A stretch of DNA of 62,899 nucleotides, taken from positions 1-62,899 of the forward strand of contig NZ_NQKW01000019.1 of assembly GCF_002252625.1 (NCBI RefSeq). The letters are read 5' to 3'. Under the pieces are notes generated by a model, which worked only from the letters and a program-made list of their open reading frames with translations, searched no databases and was not told the origin of the DNA. The position numbers and the translations under genes were made by a program. Each line of letters begins with the position of its first letter. Positions within the stretch are counted from its first letter, which is position 1. Below are positions 9,079 through 17,668 of the stretch, piece by piece. This DNA is from Synechococcus sp. 1G10. GTDB taxonomy: Bacteria > Cyanobacteriota > Cyanobacteriia > PCC-6307 > Cyanobiaceae.

Positions 9079-11499
9079 TCATTTCGGCCAGATCACGCTG
9101 CAGCCCTGGCCGCCATCGCCACGCTCGGCATCACTGACCCGCTCCACCCAGGGCACGGTGGCCAGCCACTGGCGCAGTCCGCGTTTGAGCTTGCCTGTAC
9201 CGATGCCATGGATCACCCAGAGCGGGCCATTGGCGTTGCGCAGTTGCTCCTCCACAGCGGCTTCCGCCTCATGCACCCGCATCCCGCGCACGTCCACGGT
9301 GTTGCGTTCGCCTCGCACCTGGGGGCCTGAGCCGCCCAGGTGGCGCCCGCTGGCGCGCACCTCGATCACGGGCTGAGCCTGCTCTGGCGGAGCGGGCTTC
9401 TCACCCTGCAGGCTCTCGATGCCGGAGAGATCGACCTGCAGCCGCAGCACGCCGCAGCGCACGCTCAGTTCGCGGCCATCGGCGCTGATCGCCAGCACCT
9501 GGGCCGCCTTGCCCAGGGAAAGCAGGCGAATGCGCTCCCCCACCACCGGCCGCCAGCCGCTGGTGGCCCGGCGCTGGGGCTGGGGCGTGTGCTCCAGCTG
9601 GAGCTGCTTGAGCCGCATGCCCGCCTGGCGCGCTCGCTCGCCATCGCCACCGCCCTGGCGCAGGCGCCGGATGATCCGGCGCACCTCCTGCTGCCCGTCG
9701 CGGATCGAGTGCTCCAGGGCCTGACGCCGCTGCTCCTGGAGTTCCACCGACTGCTCCTGCTGCTGCTGCCAGCGCTGCAGCAACTCCTCATGCAGCAGTT
9801 CGGTGCGCGCCAGCAGGGCCGCCGCCTCCTCTGCCGCCTCCTGCTGACGGCGGCGCTGATCTTCGAGGCCCCGGATCACCTGGTTCAATTCCCCCTCGCC
9901 CCGGGGCACGAGCAGGCTGTTGGCTTCAGCGATCACCTCCGAATCCAGCCCCAGCCGCTTGGCGATCGCCAGGGCGTTGCTGCGGCCGGGGATGCCCCAT
10001 TGCAGGTGATACGTGGGGGAGAGGGTGTCGCTGTCGAAGGCCACCGAGGCGTTCTCGAAGCGGCTGTCGGTGTACTTGAGCGCCTTGAGTTCACCGAAGT
10101 GGGTGGTGGCGATGGTGAGTCGGGCCCGTTCCGCCAGGTGGCGGAGCAGCGCGATCGCCAGGGCCGTGCCTTCGGTGGGATCGGTGCCGGCACCCACCTC
10201 ATCCAGCAGCACCAGAGTGGCTCCCGGCGACGACGGGGGGGCGTCCAGGGCTTCGAGGATGCGGGCGATGCGACGCACGTGGCCGCTGAAGGTGGAAAGG
10301 TTCTGCTGCAACGACTGTTCGTCACCTATATCGGCCAGCACCAGGGAGCACCAGGGCAGTTGGGGAGTGCCGGAGCAGGGCAGGAACAGCCCGGCCCGCG
10401 CCATCAGAGCCACCAGGCCCACACTCTTGAGGGTCACGGTTTTGCCACCGGTGTTCGGGCCGGTGATCGCCACCACCCGCAACTCCTCGCTCACGGACAC
10501 CGTGACGGGCACCACCCTGGCCTCCCCGCCGCGTTGCTCCTGCCAGAGCAGCAGCGGGTGGCGCAGATCACGCAGCAGAACCGGCGCCTGAGGGTCGGCG
10601 GAAAGTTCCGGGCGCACGGCACCCAGCCACCGGCCGTAGCGGGCTCTGGCAAGGGCGACGTCAAGGGCCACCAGCACCCGGTGCAGCTCCTCGAGGGCTG
10701 GCACCTCTTCGGCCACCAGGGCACTGAGGCTGGAGAGCACCCGCCATTCCTCCTGACGCTCCCGTCCTTCCAGCTCCCGGATCTGGTTGCCGAGCGTGAT
10801 CACGGCCTTCGGCTCGATGAACACCGTGCTGCCCGAAGCGGAACTGTCATGCACCAGCCCCGGCAACTGGGAGGCGGCTGTCACCTTCACCGCCAGCACC
10901 GGGCGGCCATTGCGCTCGGAGATCACGCTGTCCTGAAGCAGCCCCCCCTGGCGGCGCATCAACTCCTGGAGGCGATCCCGCCGCTGCTGACGCAGGCCAG
11001 CCAGCTGCTGGCGGACGCCGGCCAGCTCGGGGCTGGCTCGGTCCGCCACCCGGCCGCCCTCCTCCAGGCAGAAGCGCAGGCGCTGCTCCAACTCCGGCAG
11101 GGTGCGCAGATCGCGCATCAGCAGGCCGCAGACGGGGCGCAGCTCTGGAGCCTCGATCTGGCGGCGCAGGCGGCGGGCCACCGCCTGGGTGGAGGCCACC
11201 GCCAGCAGATCTTCGCCTGCGGCCGTGCCTCCCTTGGCGCAGTGGCGCAGGGTGCCGCTGAGATCGGCGGCGCCCAGGAAGCTGAGCCCCCCCTCGATCA
11301 GGCCATCAAGGTCGAGGAGCTCGCTGGTTTCCGCGAGCAGGCGCAGACTCTCGGCGCGATCATCAGCAAGGGGCAGTGAGCGGCAGTGGGCAGCGCCGGC
11401 ACTGGTGCTCGCGAAGCTCGCCAGGTGCTGCCCCAGCCGCTCCCACTCGAGCAGCTCAAGGGCTTCGGCTGCGATCGCCGTCGTGGCGGAGGGGCTCAA
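9079..11499 (-). CDS. mutS2: MutS2, endonuclease-type MutS homologue with Smr domain
   Basis: MutS2 suppresses homologous recombination or rescues collided ribosomes, depending on species; it is not a mismatch-repair protein. The 806-residue product has the MutS core and clamp (1-320) and an ATPase with GPNTGGKT and LLDEVGAGTDP. A long Gln/Glu/Arg coiled coil (about 510-620) and a KOW-like segment follow. The C-terminal Smr nuclease domain has VDVRGMRVHEA and VIHGIGTGKLK. The start is a TTG overlapping the stop of the VOC gene (TTGA), so the pair is coupled. Confidence 0.95.
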   Translation of the reverse strand: MSPSATTAIAAEALELLEWERLGQHLASFASTSAGAAHCRSLPLADDRAESLRLLAETSELLDLDGLIEGGLSFLGAADLSGTLRHCAKGGTAAGEDLLAVASTQAVARRLRRQIEAPELRPVCGLLMRDLRTLPELEQRLRFCLEEGGRVADRASPELAGVRQQLAGLRQQRRDRLQELMRRQGGLLQDSVISERNGRPVLAVKVTAASQLPGLVHDSSASGSTVFIEPKAVITLGNQIRELEGRERQEEWRVLSSLSALVAEEVPALEELHRVLVALDVALARARYGRWLGAVRPELSADPQAPVLLRDLRHPLLLWQEQRGGEARVVPVTVSVSEELRVVAITGPNTGGKTVTLKSVGLVALMARAGLFLPCSGTPQLPWCSLVLADIGDEQSLQQNLSTFSGHVRRIARILEALDAPPSSPGATLVLLDEVGAGTDPTEGTALAIALLRHLAERARLTIATTHFGELKALKYTDSRFENASVAFDSDTLSPTYHLQWGIPGRSNALAIAKRLGLDSEVIAEANSLLVPRGEGELNQVIRGLEDQRRRQQEAAEEAAALLARTELLHEELLQRWQQQQEQSVELQEQRRQALEHSIRDGQQEVRRIIRRLRQGGGDGERARQAGMRLKQLQLEHTPQPQRRATSGWRPVVGERIRLLSLGKAAQVLAISADGRELSVRCGVLRLQVDLSGIESLQGEKPAPPEQAQPVIEVRASGRHLGGSGPQVRGERNTVDVRGMRVHEAEAAVEEQLRNANGPLWVIHGIGTGKLKRGLRQWLATVPWVERVSDAERGDGGQGCSVIWPK

Positions 11500-11930
11500 A
11501 CCGGCTCCTGCCCAGGCGCGGCCTGCCCTCGCGCCTGAAGCGGCATCACCGGTTGGCCGGTGTTGGAGGCGATGCCGGCTGGTGGCTCATAAAGCATCTC
11601 GAGCCAGTTGCCCTCGGAATCCTGCAGATAAAAGGAGGCGGTGCCGTCACGGTGGTCATGAATGGGCCCGACCCGGTGCCCGGAAGCCTCCAGCTGGGCA
11701 TGGACCTGATCCACCCCGGCGCGGTCCTCGAAGTGGAAGGCGAAGTGTGGGCCAGCCTGGCGGTAGCTGGGGGCGAGCAGGGCGATGCCGTCGCCGGATT
11801 CAGGCGACTGGAGATAGGCCCAGTCGTCGGCATCCCAGGTGACACGCAGACCGAGCGCCACGTAAAAAGCCTTGGCCCGGGCCATGTCCTGTACTTGCAC
11901 GGCCACATGGCCCAGTCGCTGCACGGCCAT
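11496..11930 (-). CDS. VOC-superfamily (glyoxalase-like) protein
   Basis: The 144-residue product shows two beta-alpha-beta-beta-beta modules of the vicinal-oxygen-chelate fold: RLGHVAVQVQDMARAKAFY at the N-terminus and FYLQDSEGNWLEMLYEPP near residue 105. His8 and the Glu of LEMLYE fit two metal-ligand positions. Its substrate cannot be read from sequence. The stop overlaps the mutS2 start, so both are made from one message. Confidence 0.8.
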   Translation of the reverse strand: MAVQRLGHVAVQVQDMARAKAFYVALGLRVTWDADDWAYLQSPESGDGIALLAPSYRQAGPHFAFHFEDRAGVDQVHAQLEASGHRVGPIHDHRDGTASFYLQDSEGNWLEMLYEPPAGIASNTGQPVMPLQARGQAAPGQEPV

Positions 11931-12013
11931 GGCCGTTCACTGTCGCTGGTGCCATTCTGATCGGCCGGTGGGCCCGACCGGGGCTGGTCCGGCGTCGCTG
12001 CACGCCGCCGCGC

Positions 12014-13015
12014 TCAGCCTTCCCGCAACCAGCTGGCTGCCTCGCAGGCGTGATACGTGAGGATCAGATCGGCCCCGGCCCGCTTGAAGCAGAGCAGGGT
12101 TTCCAGCACCACAGCCCGCTCATCGATCCACCCCCGCTCGGCGGCCGCCTTGACCATGGAGTACTCACCACTGACGTTGTAGGCGGCGATCGGCAGTTCG
12201 GTTTCGCCGCGCAGGCGGTGGATGATGTCGAGGTAGGCCAGGCCTGGCTTCACCATCAGGATGTCGGCCCCCTCCTGTTCGTCGAGCAGGGCTTCGGTGA
12301 GCGACTCTCGGCCATTGGCCGGATCCATCTGGTAGGTGCTCTTGTCCTTGGGAATGGGCTTGCTGGAGTCGGTGCGCGGGGCGGAATCCAGGGCTTCACG
12401 GAACGGGCCGTAATACGCGGAGGCGTACTTGGCGGTGTAACTGATGATCCCAACGTGCTCGAAACCCTCCTCATCGAGGGCTTCACGGATGGCGCCGACA
12501 CGGCCATCCATCATGTCGCTGGGGCCGATCAGATCAGCGCCTGCCCTGGCCTGGGCCACCGCCTGGCGGCAGAGGATCGCAACGGTGTCGTCGTTGAGCA
12601 CCACGCCTTCAGGGCTGACGATGCCGTCGTGACCGTCGCAGGAGTAGGGGTCAAGGGCAACGTCGGTCATGATCGCCATGCCGGGATGATCCTGCTTGAG
12701 CCGCCTGATCGCACGGGGGATGAGGCCACCCTCGTTGAAGCATTCAGCGCCGTCCTCGGTTTTGAGGCCATCGGCCACCTTGGGGAAGAGCACCACGCAG
12801 CGGATGCCGAGATCCCAGGCACGGCCCACCTCCTCCACCAGCCCGTCCAGGCTCCAGCGCTGAGCCCCGGGCATGGCAGCGATCGGCTCATTGCTGGCCC
12901 CCTCATGCACGAACAGGGGGTAGATGAAATCGGCGGGGCTGAGCTGGAACTCGCGCACCATGGCCCTGAGGGCTGGCGTGCGGCGCAGGCGCCGCGGACG
13001 GTAGGTGAGTTCCAT
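12014..13015 (-). CDS. hemB: Delta-aminolevulinic acid dehydratase (porphobilinogen synthase)
   Basis: HemB condenses two 5-aminolevulinates to porphobilinogen, feeding chlorophyll, haem and bilin synthesis. The 333-residue product has both Schiff-base lysines (ISYTAKYASA and LMVKPGLAY). The metal loop reads ALDPYSCDGHDG; the Asp residues in place of the usual zinc cysteines point to a Mg-dependent plant/cyanobacterial type. The ATG at 13015 (MELTYRPRRLRRTP) was preferred over one 12 codons upstream because it matches the family's N-terminus. Confidence 0.96.
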   Translation of the reverse strand: MELTYRPRRLRRTPALRAMVREFQLSPADFIYPLFVHEGASNEPIAAMPGAQRWSLDGLVEEVGRAWDLGIRCVVLFPKVADGLKTEDGAECFNEGGLIPRAIRRLKQDHPGMAIMTDVALDPYSCDGHDGIVSPEGVVLNDDTVAILCRQAVAQARAGADLIGPSDMMDGRVGAIREALDEEGFEHVGIISYTAKYASAYYGPFREALDSAPRTDSSKPIPKDKSTYQMDPANGRESLTEALLDEQEGADILMVKPGLAYLDIIHRLRGETELPIAAYNVSGEYSMVKAAAERGWIDERAVVLETLLCFKRAGADLILTYHACEAASWLREG

Positions 13016-13093
13016 GCAACCAGAATGGGTATCTCGATCGTAAAGCCCCACAGGCTCAGAATAGTTTAAAAAACAATTTAAGGCAACGGGCTT

Positions 13094-14192
13094 TTAAATT
13101 AGCCAGGCAAGAATGGCAACAGCGAAGAATCCAGCCAGCGCACTTAGCTGATAAGCTTTGTCCACGCCGTTAATCCTTTTCAGTGCGTCACTTTTCTGAT
13201 GGCCATGAGTTGCCGCATATACATTGCTGCCCCACAGGAAGAGCACAAACAACACAAGAATACGCATAGAGACAATCGAGAAAGGTAAGATAGCTAAGGG
13301 ACGGCAATTCGGCCTTGTATGATTGCTGGAGAAAGATCAGAGTCAGCAGGGCGGTAGAAGGAATCGCCAGGCGGATCTCACCCAGCCCCCCATCCAACAG
13401 GGGAGCCAGCAACACAATCAGCATCACGATCAGAAGCGGCAGGATCCAGGTCACGAAACTGGAGAACGGATCGCCCCTCATCACCACCTGAACACTGAGG
13501 CGCGAGTAGTCCAGATCGCCCTGATCCAGCCCCCAGCTTGTCCCGTAGGAGTGGAGCGACGATACAGATCGAATGGACTCGATATCATAACCATTGATCG
13601 ATGCATAACTGCCAACCTTGCTGTTGCCTGAATCGGTATCGGGAACAAGCACAACATTTCCCTGTTGGCGCGCCAATGCGTCAGGAACAACTTCAAGAAC
13701 CAGTGGCAACACCAAGCGTTCAAAAGGTGATCGCCTGAGATCGACATCGGGAATGTAAAGACTCGTGGAAAAACGAAAGCGCTGATAAAAACGATCTCCA
13801 GGCCTGGGCAACGGGGCCGCCGTATCAGGCTGGATCAGGGCCGACGACGAGTTCACCTGATTGGTAATCTCCACCAGCTGAAGCGGGGTGATTCCCTCAG
13901 CCTCCATCAGGTTCTGCACCTGCCTTGGCCATTCCAACCAATAGAAACCCTCAGCATTGAAGATCCTCTGCCGCAAGGACAAGCTGTGAAGGTTCTCGAT
14001 AAACGTGCCGACCTCAATTCCGATTCCGTTCGAGTCGGCAAGTTCTTTCCCAGGATTCACCAACCTGGTTTCTTCATGAACCAGTGCCGTTGGCAAACCT
14101 CGCTCCAGCGGCACAACTGCCTTAACGGCCACCAAAACCCCGATCACCAGGAGCGCCAACCAAAGCCAAAGCCACCGCCGTTGCAGACCCAA
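13094..14192 (-). pseudogene. Pentameric ligand-gated-channel-like protein, frameshifted before TM4
   Basis: The frame from the TTG at 14192 gives an N-terminal hydrophobic segment, then a beta-rich domain of about 200 residues containing YIPDVDLRRSPFERLVLPLV, which is placed like the conserved loop of Cys-loop receptors. Three helices follow: FVTWILPLLIVMLIVLLAPLL, then LAIPSTALLTLIFLQQSY, then LPSLSYLTFLDCLYAYS. The frame then becomes Cys-rich and stops at 13188. The +1 frame continues with LFVLFLWGSNVYAATHG and a fourth hydrophobic stretch, LAGFFAVAILAWLI, to a stop at 13094. The whole fits a pLGIC with extracellular domain plus four TMs, broken in TM3 near 13240-13260. The family call is from remembered patterns; a sequencing error could explain the shift. 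Confidence 0.5.
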
Positions 14193-14253
14193 ACTCTGAC
14201 CAATTTCTCTCGGGAGAAGTCTGCTGGATCAACCGATGGTCCGTTGCGTGGCT

Positions 14254-15243
14254 TCAGAGCCTGGCGGCATTCATCCAGTCACGGCGGGGATCGAGGCTGC
14301 GGGCCTCTCGCAGCTTCTCCAGCAGCTTCCGTTCTGTGTCGCTGAAGAGCTCCGGCAGCTTGAGGGTGAGGCTCAGCAGGAGATCACCCCGCCCATCCTT
14401 GATTGGCCAACCCTTGCCTTTGAGACGCAGACTGCGGCCCAGGGCTACACCGGGAGGTACCTGCACGGTGGCTTCCCCATCGGGGGTGGCCACCCTCACC
14501 TCACCGCCAAGAGCCAGCTCATCAAGGCTGAGAGGCAGGTCGGCGCGGAGCTGATCGCCATCCAGGCGCCAGATCGGGTGGTCCTGGAGCTGAAGATTGA
14601 GGTAGAGATCGCCGCGGCGGCCGGTGCCGGGCTGCAGGTTGCCCTTGCCCTTGAGCCGCAGGCGGCTGCCACTCCGCACCCCGGCCGGAACACGGACCTG
14701 TACCCGCTCCTCGTTGACGGCCAAGGTGCGCTCGCAGCCACGGAAGGCTTCAGCGAAGCTGAGGCTGATGGTGGCTTCCGCATCCAGATTGAGGACGCCG
14801 CTTCGACCTGTCGCTGGCCCGCCGAAACCGCTGGCAAAGCCTCCGGGGAAACCGCCCGAGAACCCGAACCCACCGGGGCCTGCCCCAAAACCGGTATTTC
14901 CCTGGGCCCCGCCGAAGCGGCCGAGCAGGTCGTTGATGAATTCGTCGAAGTTGCCGTAGCGGCCGAAATCCACATCGAAGCCCGGGGCTGCGCCGGCACC
15001 TCCGCCGGCCTGGCTCCAGTACTGGCCGAACTGCTCATAGCGCCGACGCTTGTCGGGGTCGGAGAGCACCTCATAGGCCTCACTGATCTCCTTGAACTTG
15101 GCCTCTGCCGTGGCATCACCGGGGTTCACATCCGGGTGGTACTGGCGGGCCAGCTTGCGAAACGAGCGCTTGACGGCATCGGCATCAGCACTGCGCTCAA
15201 CGCCCAGAACCTTGAAGTAGTCGCGGTAGCCGTTGGCATTCAT
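14254..15243 (-). CDS. dnaJ: DnaJ-type co-chaperone (CbpA-like, no zinc finger)
   Basis: J-domain proteins stimulate DnaK ATP hydrolysis and deliver substrates. The 329-residue product has a J domain (residues 6-72) with the essential HPD in ARQYHPDVNPG. A Gly/Phe-rich linker with FGRYGNFDEFINDLLGRFGG follows. Two C-terminal beta domains come last, with AGVRSGSRLRLKGKG and the related PGVALGRSLRLKGKG. The CxxCxGxG zinc repeats of type I DnaJ are absent, so this is a type II / CbpA-like member. It diverges from the thioredoxin-like gene across a strongly structured intergenic segment. Confidence 0.92.
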   Translation of the reverse strand: MNANGYRDYFKVLGVERSADADAVKRSFRKLARQYHPDVNPGDATAEAKFKEISEAYEVLSDPDKRRRYEQFGQYWSQAGGGAGAAPGFDVDFGRYGNFDEFINDLLGRFGGAQGNTGFGAGPGGFGFSGGFPGGFASGFGGPATGRSGVLNLDAEATISLSFAEAFRGCERTLAVNEERVQVRVPAGVRSGSRLRLKGKGNLQPGTGRRGDLYLNLQLQDHPIWRLDGDQLRADLPLSLDELALGGEVRVATPDGEATVQVPPGVALGRSLRLKGKGWPIKDGRGDLLLSLTLKLPELFSDTERKLLEKLREARSLDPRRDWMNAARL

Positions 15244-15297
15244 CGAGACAAGCCCATCGGTACGCGAGACGTCGCATGAGCTCCAGTGTCCCAGCCA

Positions 15298-15376
15298 AAG
15301 GTTCGAACAGGTGCCCCCCGAAAGGGCGGAAGCCCGAACGCAGCCCTAATCTCGAGGCACCTGAGACTGGAACCTT
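15298..15376 (+). promoter_or_regulatory. Strongly structured leader upstream of the thioredoxin-like gene
   Basis: Two nested perfect inverted repeats are visible: AAGGTTC (15298-15304) with GAACCTT (15370-15376), and CAGGTGCC (15308-15315) with GGCACCTG (15356-15363). They enclose about 40 nt that include the small hairpin GGGC-GGAA-GCCC (15324-15335). The outer 3' arm ends one nucleotide before the ATG at 15378, so the fold would cover the ribosome-binding region. There is no T-run, so this is not a simple terminator. It matches no riboswitch class I can recall. The mirror structure would lie in the dnaJ leader on the other strand. Confidence 0.45.
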
Positions 15377-15377
15377 G

Positions 15378-15854
15378 ATGCCTGATGCCACCCCCGGCCA
15401 CCCCCGGGCTATCCGGCTGCTTTCCCTGGCACTGATGAGCCTGAGCCTGGTCATGGTGGGGGCCTCAGGCAGCGGCCGCAACCAGGCACTCGCCCGTGAG
15501 GGCAGCCCATCGGACAGTGGCAGCCTCGGCGAAGCCGTGAGCCCATCCACGCCGGAGCAGAAGGCTCTGGTGGAACATCTGCGCACACGCGGAGCGATCT
15601 TTTACGGCGCCTGGTGGTGTCCCCACTGTTTCCACCAGAAGAACCTCTTCGGCACTGAGGCGGGCCAGCGCTTGCCCTACGTTGAATGCGACAAGGACCA
15701 GGCCGGGCGAGAACGCTGCCAGGCGGCCAAGATCCGCGCCTTTCCCACCTGGGATCTTGGTGGCGAGCGCCGTGAAGGACTGCTGACCATCGAGGAACTG
15801 GCTGTCTGGAGTGGCTTCAAGACCAAGGCCGGGGGCAGCTCCAGCAGCCGCTGA
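15378..15854 (+). CDS. Exported thioredoxin-like protein
   Basis: The 158-residue product has a basic start and a hydrophobic signal segment (LLSLALMSLSLVMVGAS), then a thioredoxin-like domain with the redox motif WWCPHC and a later ECDKDQAGRERCQAAKIRAFPTW. This resembles the thioredoxin domain fused to VKOR in cyanobacteria, but here it stands alone. It probably works in the periplasm or thylakoid lumen in disulfide formation. The ATG at 15378 was chosen because it begins a normal signal peptide; a longer frame would add a non-signal-like, Pro/Arg-rich stretch. It converges on the cNMP-binding gene with a 5-nt gap. Confidence 0.8.
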   Translation: MPDATPGHPRAIRLLSLALMSLSLVMVGASGSGRNQALAREGSPSDSGSLGEAVSPSTPEQKALVEHLRTRGAIFYGAWWCPHCFHQKNLFGTEAGQRLPYVECDKDQAGRERCQAAKIRAFPTWDLGGERREGLLTIEELAVWSGFKTKAGGSSSSR

Positions 15855-15859
15855 AACGA

Positions 15860-16294
15860 TCAGTTGAAACCGTAAGGAGCGGTGGTGTCCCGCAGCCGCT
15901 GGGCCAGCTCCTTGATTACGGCCTGAACAATCTCGGGGTGATCAGCCATCAAGGCCTGCAAGGTAGCCTGCTCGATGCGATAGAGCGTGGTTGGATCGAT
16001 CGCGCTCACGGATGCCGAGCGTGGTTCCGGATCGAGGGCGGCAAGCTCTCCCACGATTTCGCCATCCTCAAGTTCCACCACGGTCTGCTCACCGATGTGG
16101 ATGCGCACTTTGCCAGCCACGATCACATACATGGAGGTGCCGAGGTCACCCTTGGCAAAAAGCTGCTCACCGGCAGCGAGATGCACTTCTTCCAGAGCTT
16201 CAGCCAACTGGAGCAGCACTTCATCCGGCGTGGCGGCGAAGATACCGACGGTTTGAAGCCTCAGCAGCTTTTCTTGTATGGCCGCGCTGGTCAT
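15860..16294 (-). CDS. Cyclic-nucleotide-binding domain protein (Crp-like sensor domain only)
   Basis: The 144-residue product is a single cNMP-binding beta-roll: GEQLFAKGDLGTSMYVIVAGKVRIH, then a phosphate-binding cassette reading GEIVGELAALDPEPRSASV. Short helices follow. There is no DNA-binding HTH and no membrane segment, so it is not a transcription factor by itself. It may bind cAMP/cGMP and act through a partner. The ATG at 16294 opens the conserved domain cleanly. Confidence 0.85.
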   Translation of the reverse strand: MTSAAIQEKLLRLQTVGIFAATPDEVLLQLAEALEEVHLAAGEQLFAKGDLGTSMYVIVAGKVRIHIGEQTVVELEDGEIVGELAALDPEPRSASVSAIDPTTLYRIEQATLQALMADHPEIVQAVIKELAQRLRDTTAPYGFN

Positions 16295-16377
16295 GGGGTT
16301 GGGGGAATGGCGGCCTGAAGTCTGATCAGACCGTTGGGTGCGGAAGCGATGGCGCTGTCCTGCAATCAATTATGTCG

Positions 16378-16593
16378 TCAAAGTGGGGGCTCATCCAGCT
16401 GGTGCGTGGCTTGGAGGCAGCCGGATTCAGCGAGGGCATGGCGGATGGTGATCAGTAACCGATCAAAACCATCGCTGTCTTCCAATCCCTTCCAGAACCA
16501 CTGGGTTTCAGGATTGCACTGCTCCACCTGCTTCCTCAGATCCGCCGGCAGGGCGGACCAATCGGGAAGGTGGGGCAATTCAGGACGGCTCAT
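16378..16593 (-). CDS. Small conserved-looking protein, 71 aa
   Basis: The product starts MSRPELPHLPDWSALPADL and continues as a Trp-rich amphipathic helix region (VEQCNPETQWFWKGLED), then a second helix. No membrane segment or signal is present. Composition suggests a real soluble small protein, but no family is recognised. It lies between the cNMP-binding gene and the small exported protein of the DUF2092 pair, all on the reverse strand. An upstream start would extend it by 14 residues and overlap the neighbouring gene. Confidence 0.5.
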   Translation of the reverse strand: MSRPELPHLPDWSALPADLRKQVEQCNPETQWFWKGLEDSDGFDRLLITIRHALAESGCLQATHQLDEPPL

Positions 16594-16607
16594 GGCGGGC
16601 CGTTGGT

Positions 16608-16814
16608 TCAGCAGTCGTAGACACCAACGGCACAACGACGCACGGTGCGTCGGGCCACTCCAGCCACGCTGACGGGAGTGAGCGGACGGCCGACGCGGGC
16701 CTGCGCCAACGGCACCAGGGCATTCAGGAGCTGACCCGGGAGCGTTTGCAGAGAGCCTGAGCCAGCAAGGGCAAGGGCAACAAGCAGAGCAGCAGTCTTG
16801 CGGGTGGTGGTCAT
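16608..16814 (-). CDS. Small exported Arg-rich protein
   Basis: The 68-residue product has a clear signal peptide (TRKTAALLVALALAGSGSLQ) and a short mature part ending VARRTVRRCAVGVYDC, with two cysteines and an Arg pattern. Its start overlaps the stop of the DUF2092 gene (ATGA), so the two should be made together and may act together in the periplasm. I do not recognise a named family. Translational coupling and the signal peptide support that it is real. Confidence 0.65.
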   Translation of the reverse strand: MTTTRKTAALLVALALAGSGSLQTLPGQLLNALVPLAQARVGRPLTPVSVAGVARRTVRRCAVGVYDC

Positions 16815-17668
16815 GGAGTTCCTCCTTGAGTGAAGTGACTGGGCAGTTCGCCCATGGACTTGATCGTCTTCAATTCATCCTTACTGATGGCCCTCGCCCC
16901 CTTAGGTGGCACGAAGCTGAAGCTCTGTCCGACTGCCGCGGATCCCGTCTGAAAGTTGCTGATCTGAACACTGTACTGAGGTGAGCCAGGCACCGTCGTA
17001 GAGCTGATCATGTAACGGCAGGGATAGGGACGCTGTCCCTGGGCAATCCAGATCTGGAAATCGACATCCTTTTTGCGGAACGCAAGGTGATCACACTCCA
17101 CACCACCGACCACGCCGCTGCCTAGATCCTTGACATCCGTGACGCCCTCGGTGAGTTCGGCGTAGGCCTTCGGTAGCAGCAAATCAGCTGCGGGGAGGGG
17201 TCTGCGGTACTTGTCCTTGAGCTCATCCACCATGGTTTCGATCGTGCCCTTGAAAGGAACCTGCATGTAAACGTTGGCCTTTTTACCCAGAAGGGTGAAG
17301 GTCGAGCCATCGAAGACCGTTTCAATGTCGGTGAAACCGGTGGAACGGGTGAAACGGACACGACCGGGGCGAGCCAGCGACACCGTTCCGGAGCTGGCCA
17401 ACGTGAGTCGTTGCTGTTCAGTGGTAACGACATCGAGATCGGCGTCGTAACGGAATGACATGGCCTGCTGAGCCGCCATGTAGGTGGTCATCCCCTTGAG
17501 TAACGCCAGGGCTTCAGCCTCTGCCGCACTCGCGCCGGGGAGCCCAACTGCCGCTACCGCGACGGCAAGCAGGCCCGCACCGGCCCCAGCACAGAGGCCA
17601 CGGCCAGGCTGCTTGAACATGCTCAAAAATCTTGTTGACATTCTTGCCGATTGACTCGTTGAGGGCAT
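16811..17668 (-). CDS. DUF2092 exported protein
   Basis: The 285-residue product has an N-terminal signal segment (AGAGAGLLAVAVAAVGLPGASAA) and a beta-rich mature domain with FRYDADLDVVTTEQQRLTLAS, FDGSTFTLLGKKANVYMQV and VECDHLAFRKKDVDFQIWI, typical of DUF2092. That fold resembles LolA/LolB-like lipoprotein-binding domains, so it may bind a hydrophobic ligand, but no function is established. It is the first gene of a two-gene unit with the small Arg-rich exported protein. The ATG at 17668 is used; one nine codons later is possible. Confidence 0.75.
   Translation of the reverse strand: MPSTSQSARMSTRFLSMFKQPGRGLCAGAGAGLLAVAVAAVGLPGASAAEAEALALLKGMTTYMAAQQAMSFRYDADLDVVTTEQQRLTLASSGTVSLARPGRVRFTRSTGFTDIETVFDGSTFTLLGKKANVYMQVPFKGTIETMVDELKDKYRRPLPAADLLLPKAYAELTEGVTDVKDLGSGVVGGVECDHLAFRKKDVDFQIWIAQGQRPYPCRYMISSTTVPGSPQYSVQISNFQTGSAAVGQSFSFVPPKGARAISKDELKTIKSMGELPSHFTQGGTP

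Noticed and set aside
9340-11379. Very long open frame antisense to mutS2
   Set aside because: It is a GC-rich shadow of mutS2. Its translation is compositionally odd (Gln/Gly/Leu runs) and shows no domain, whereas mutS2 has every family motif.
15298-15376. Cobalamin or TPP riboswitch upstream of the thioredoxin-like gene
   Set aside because: Short similarities (AGGTGCC, CTGAGA) exist, but the conserved core sequences of either class are not present.
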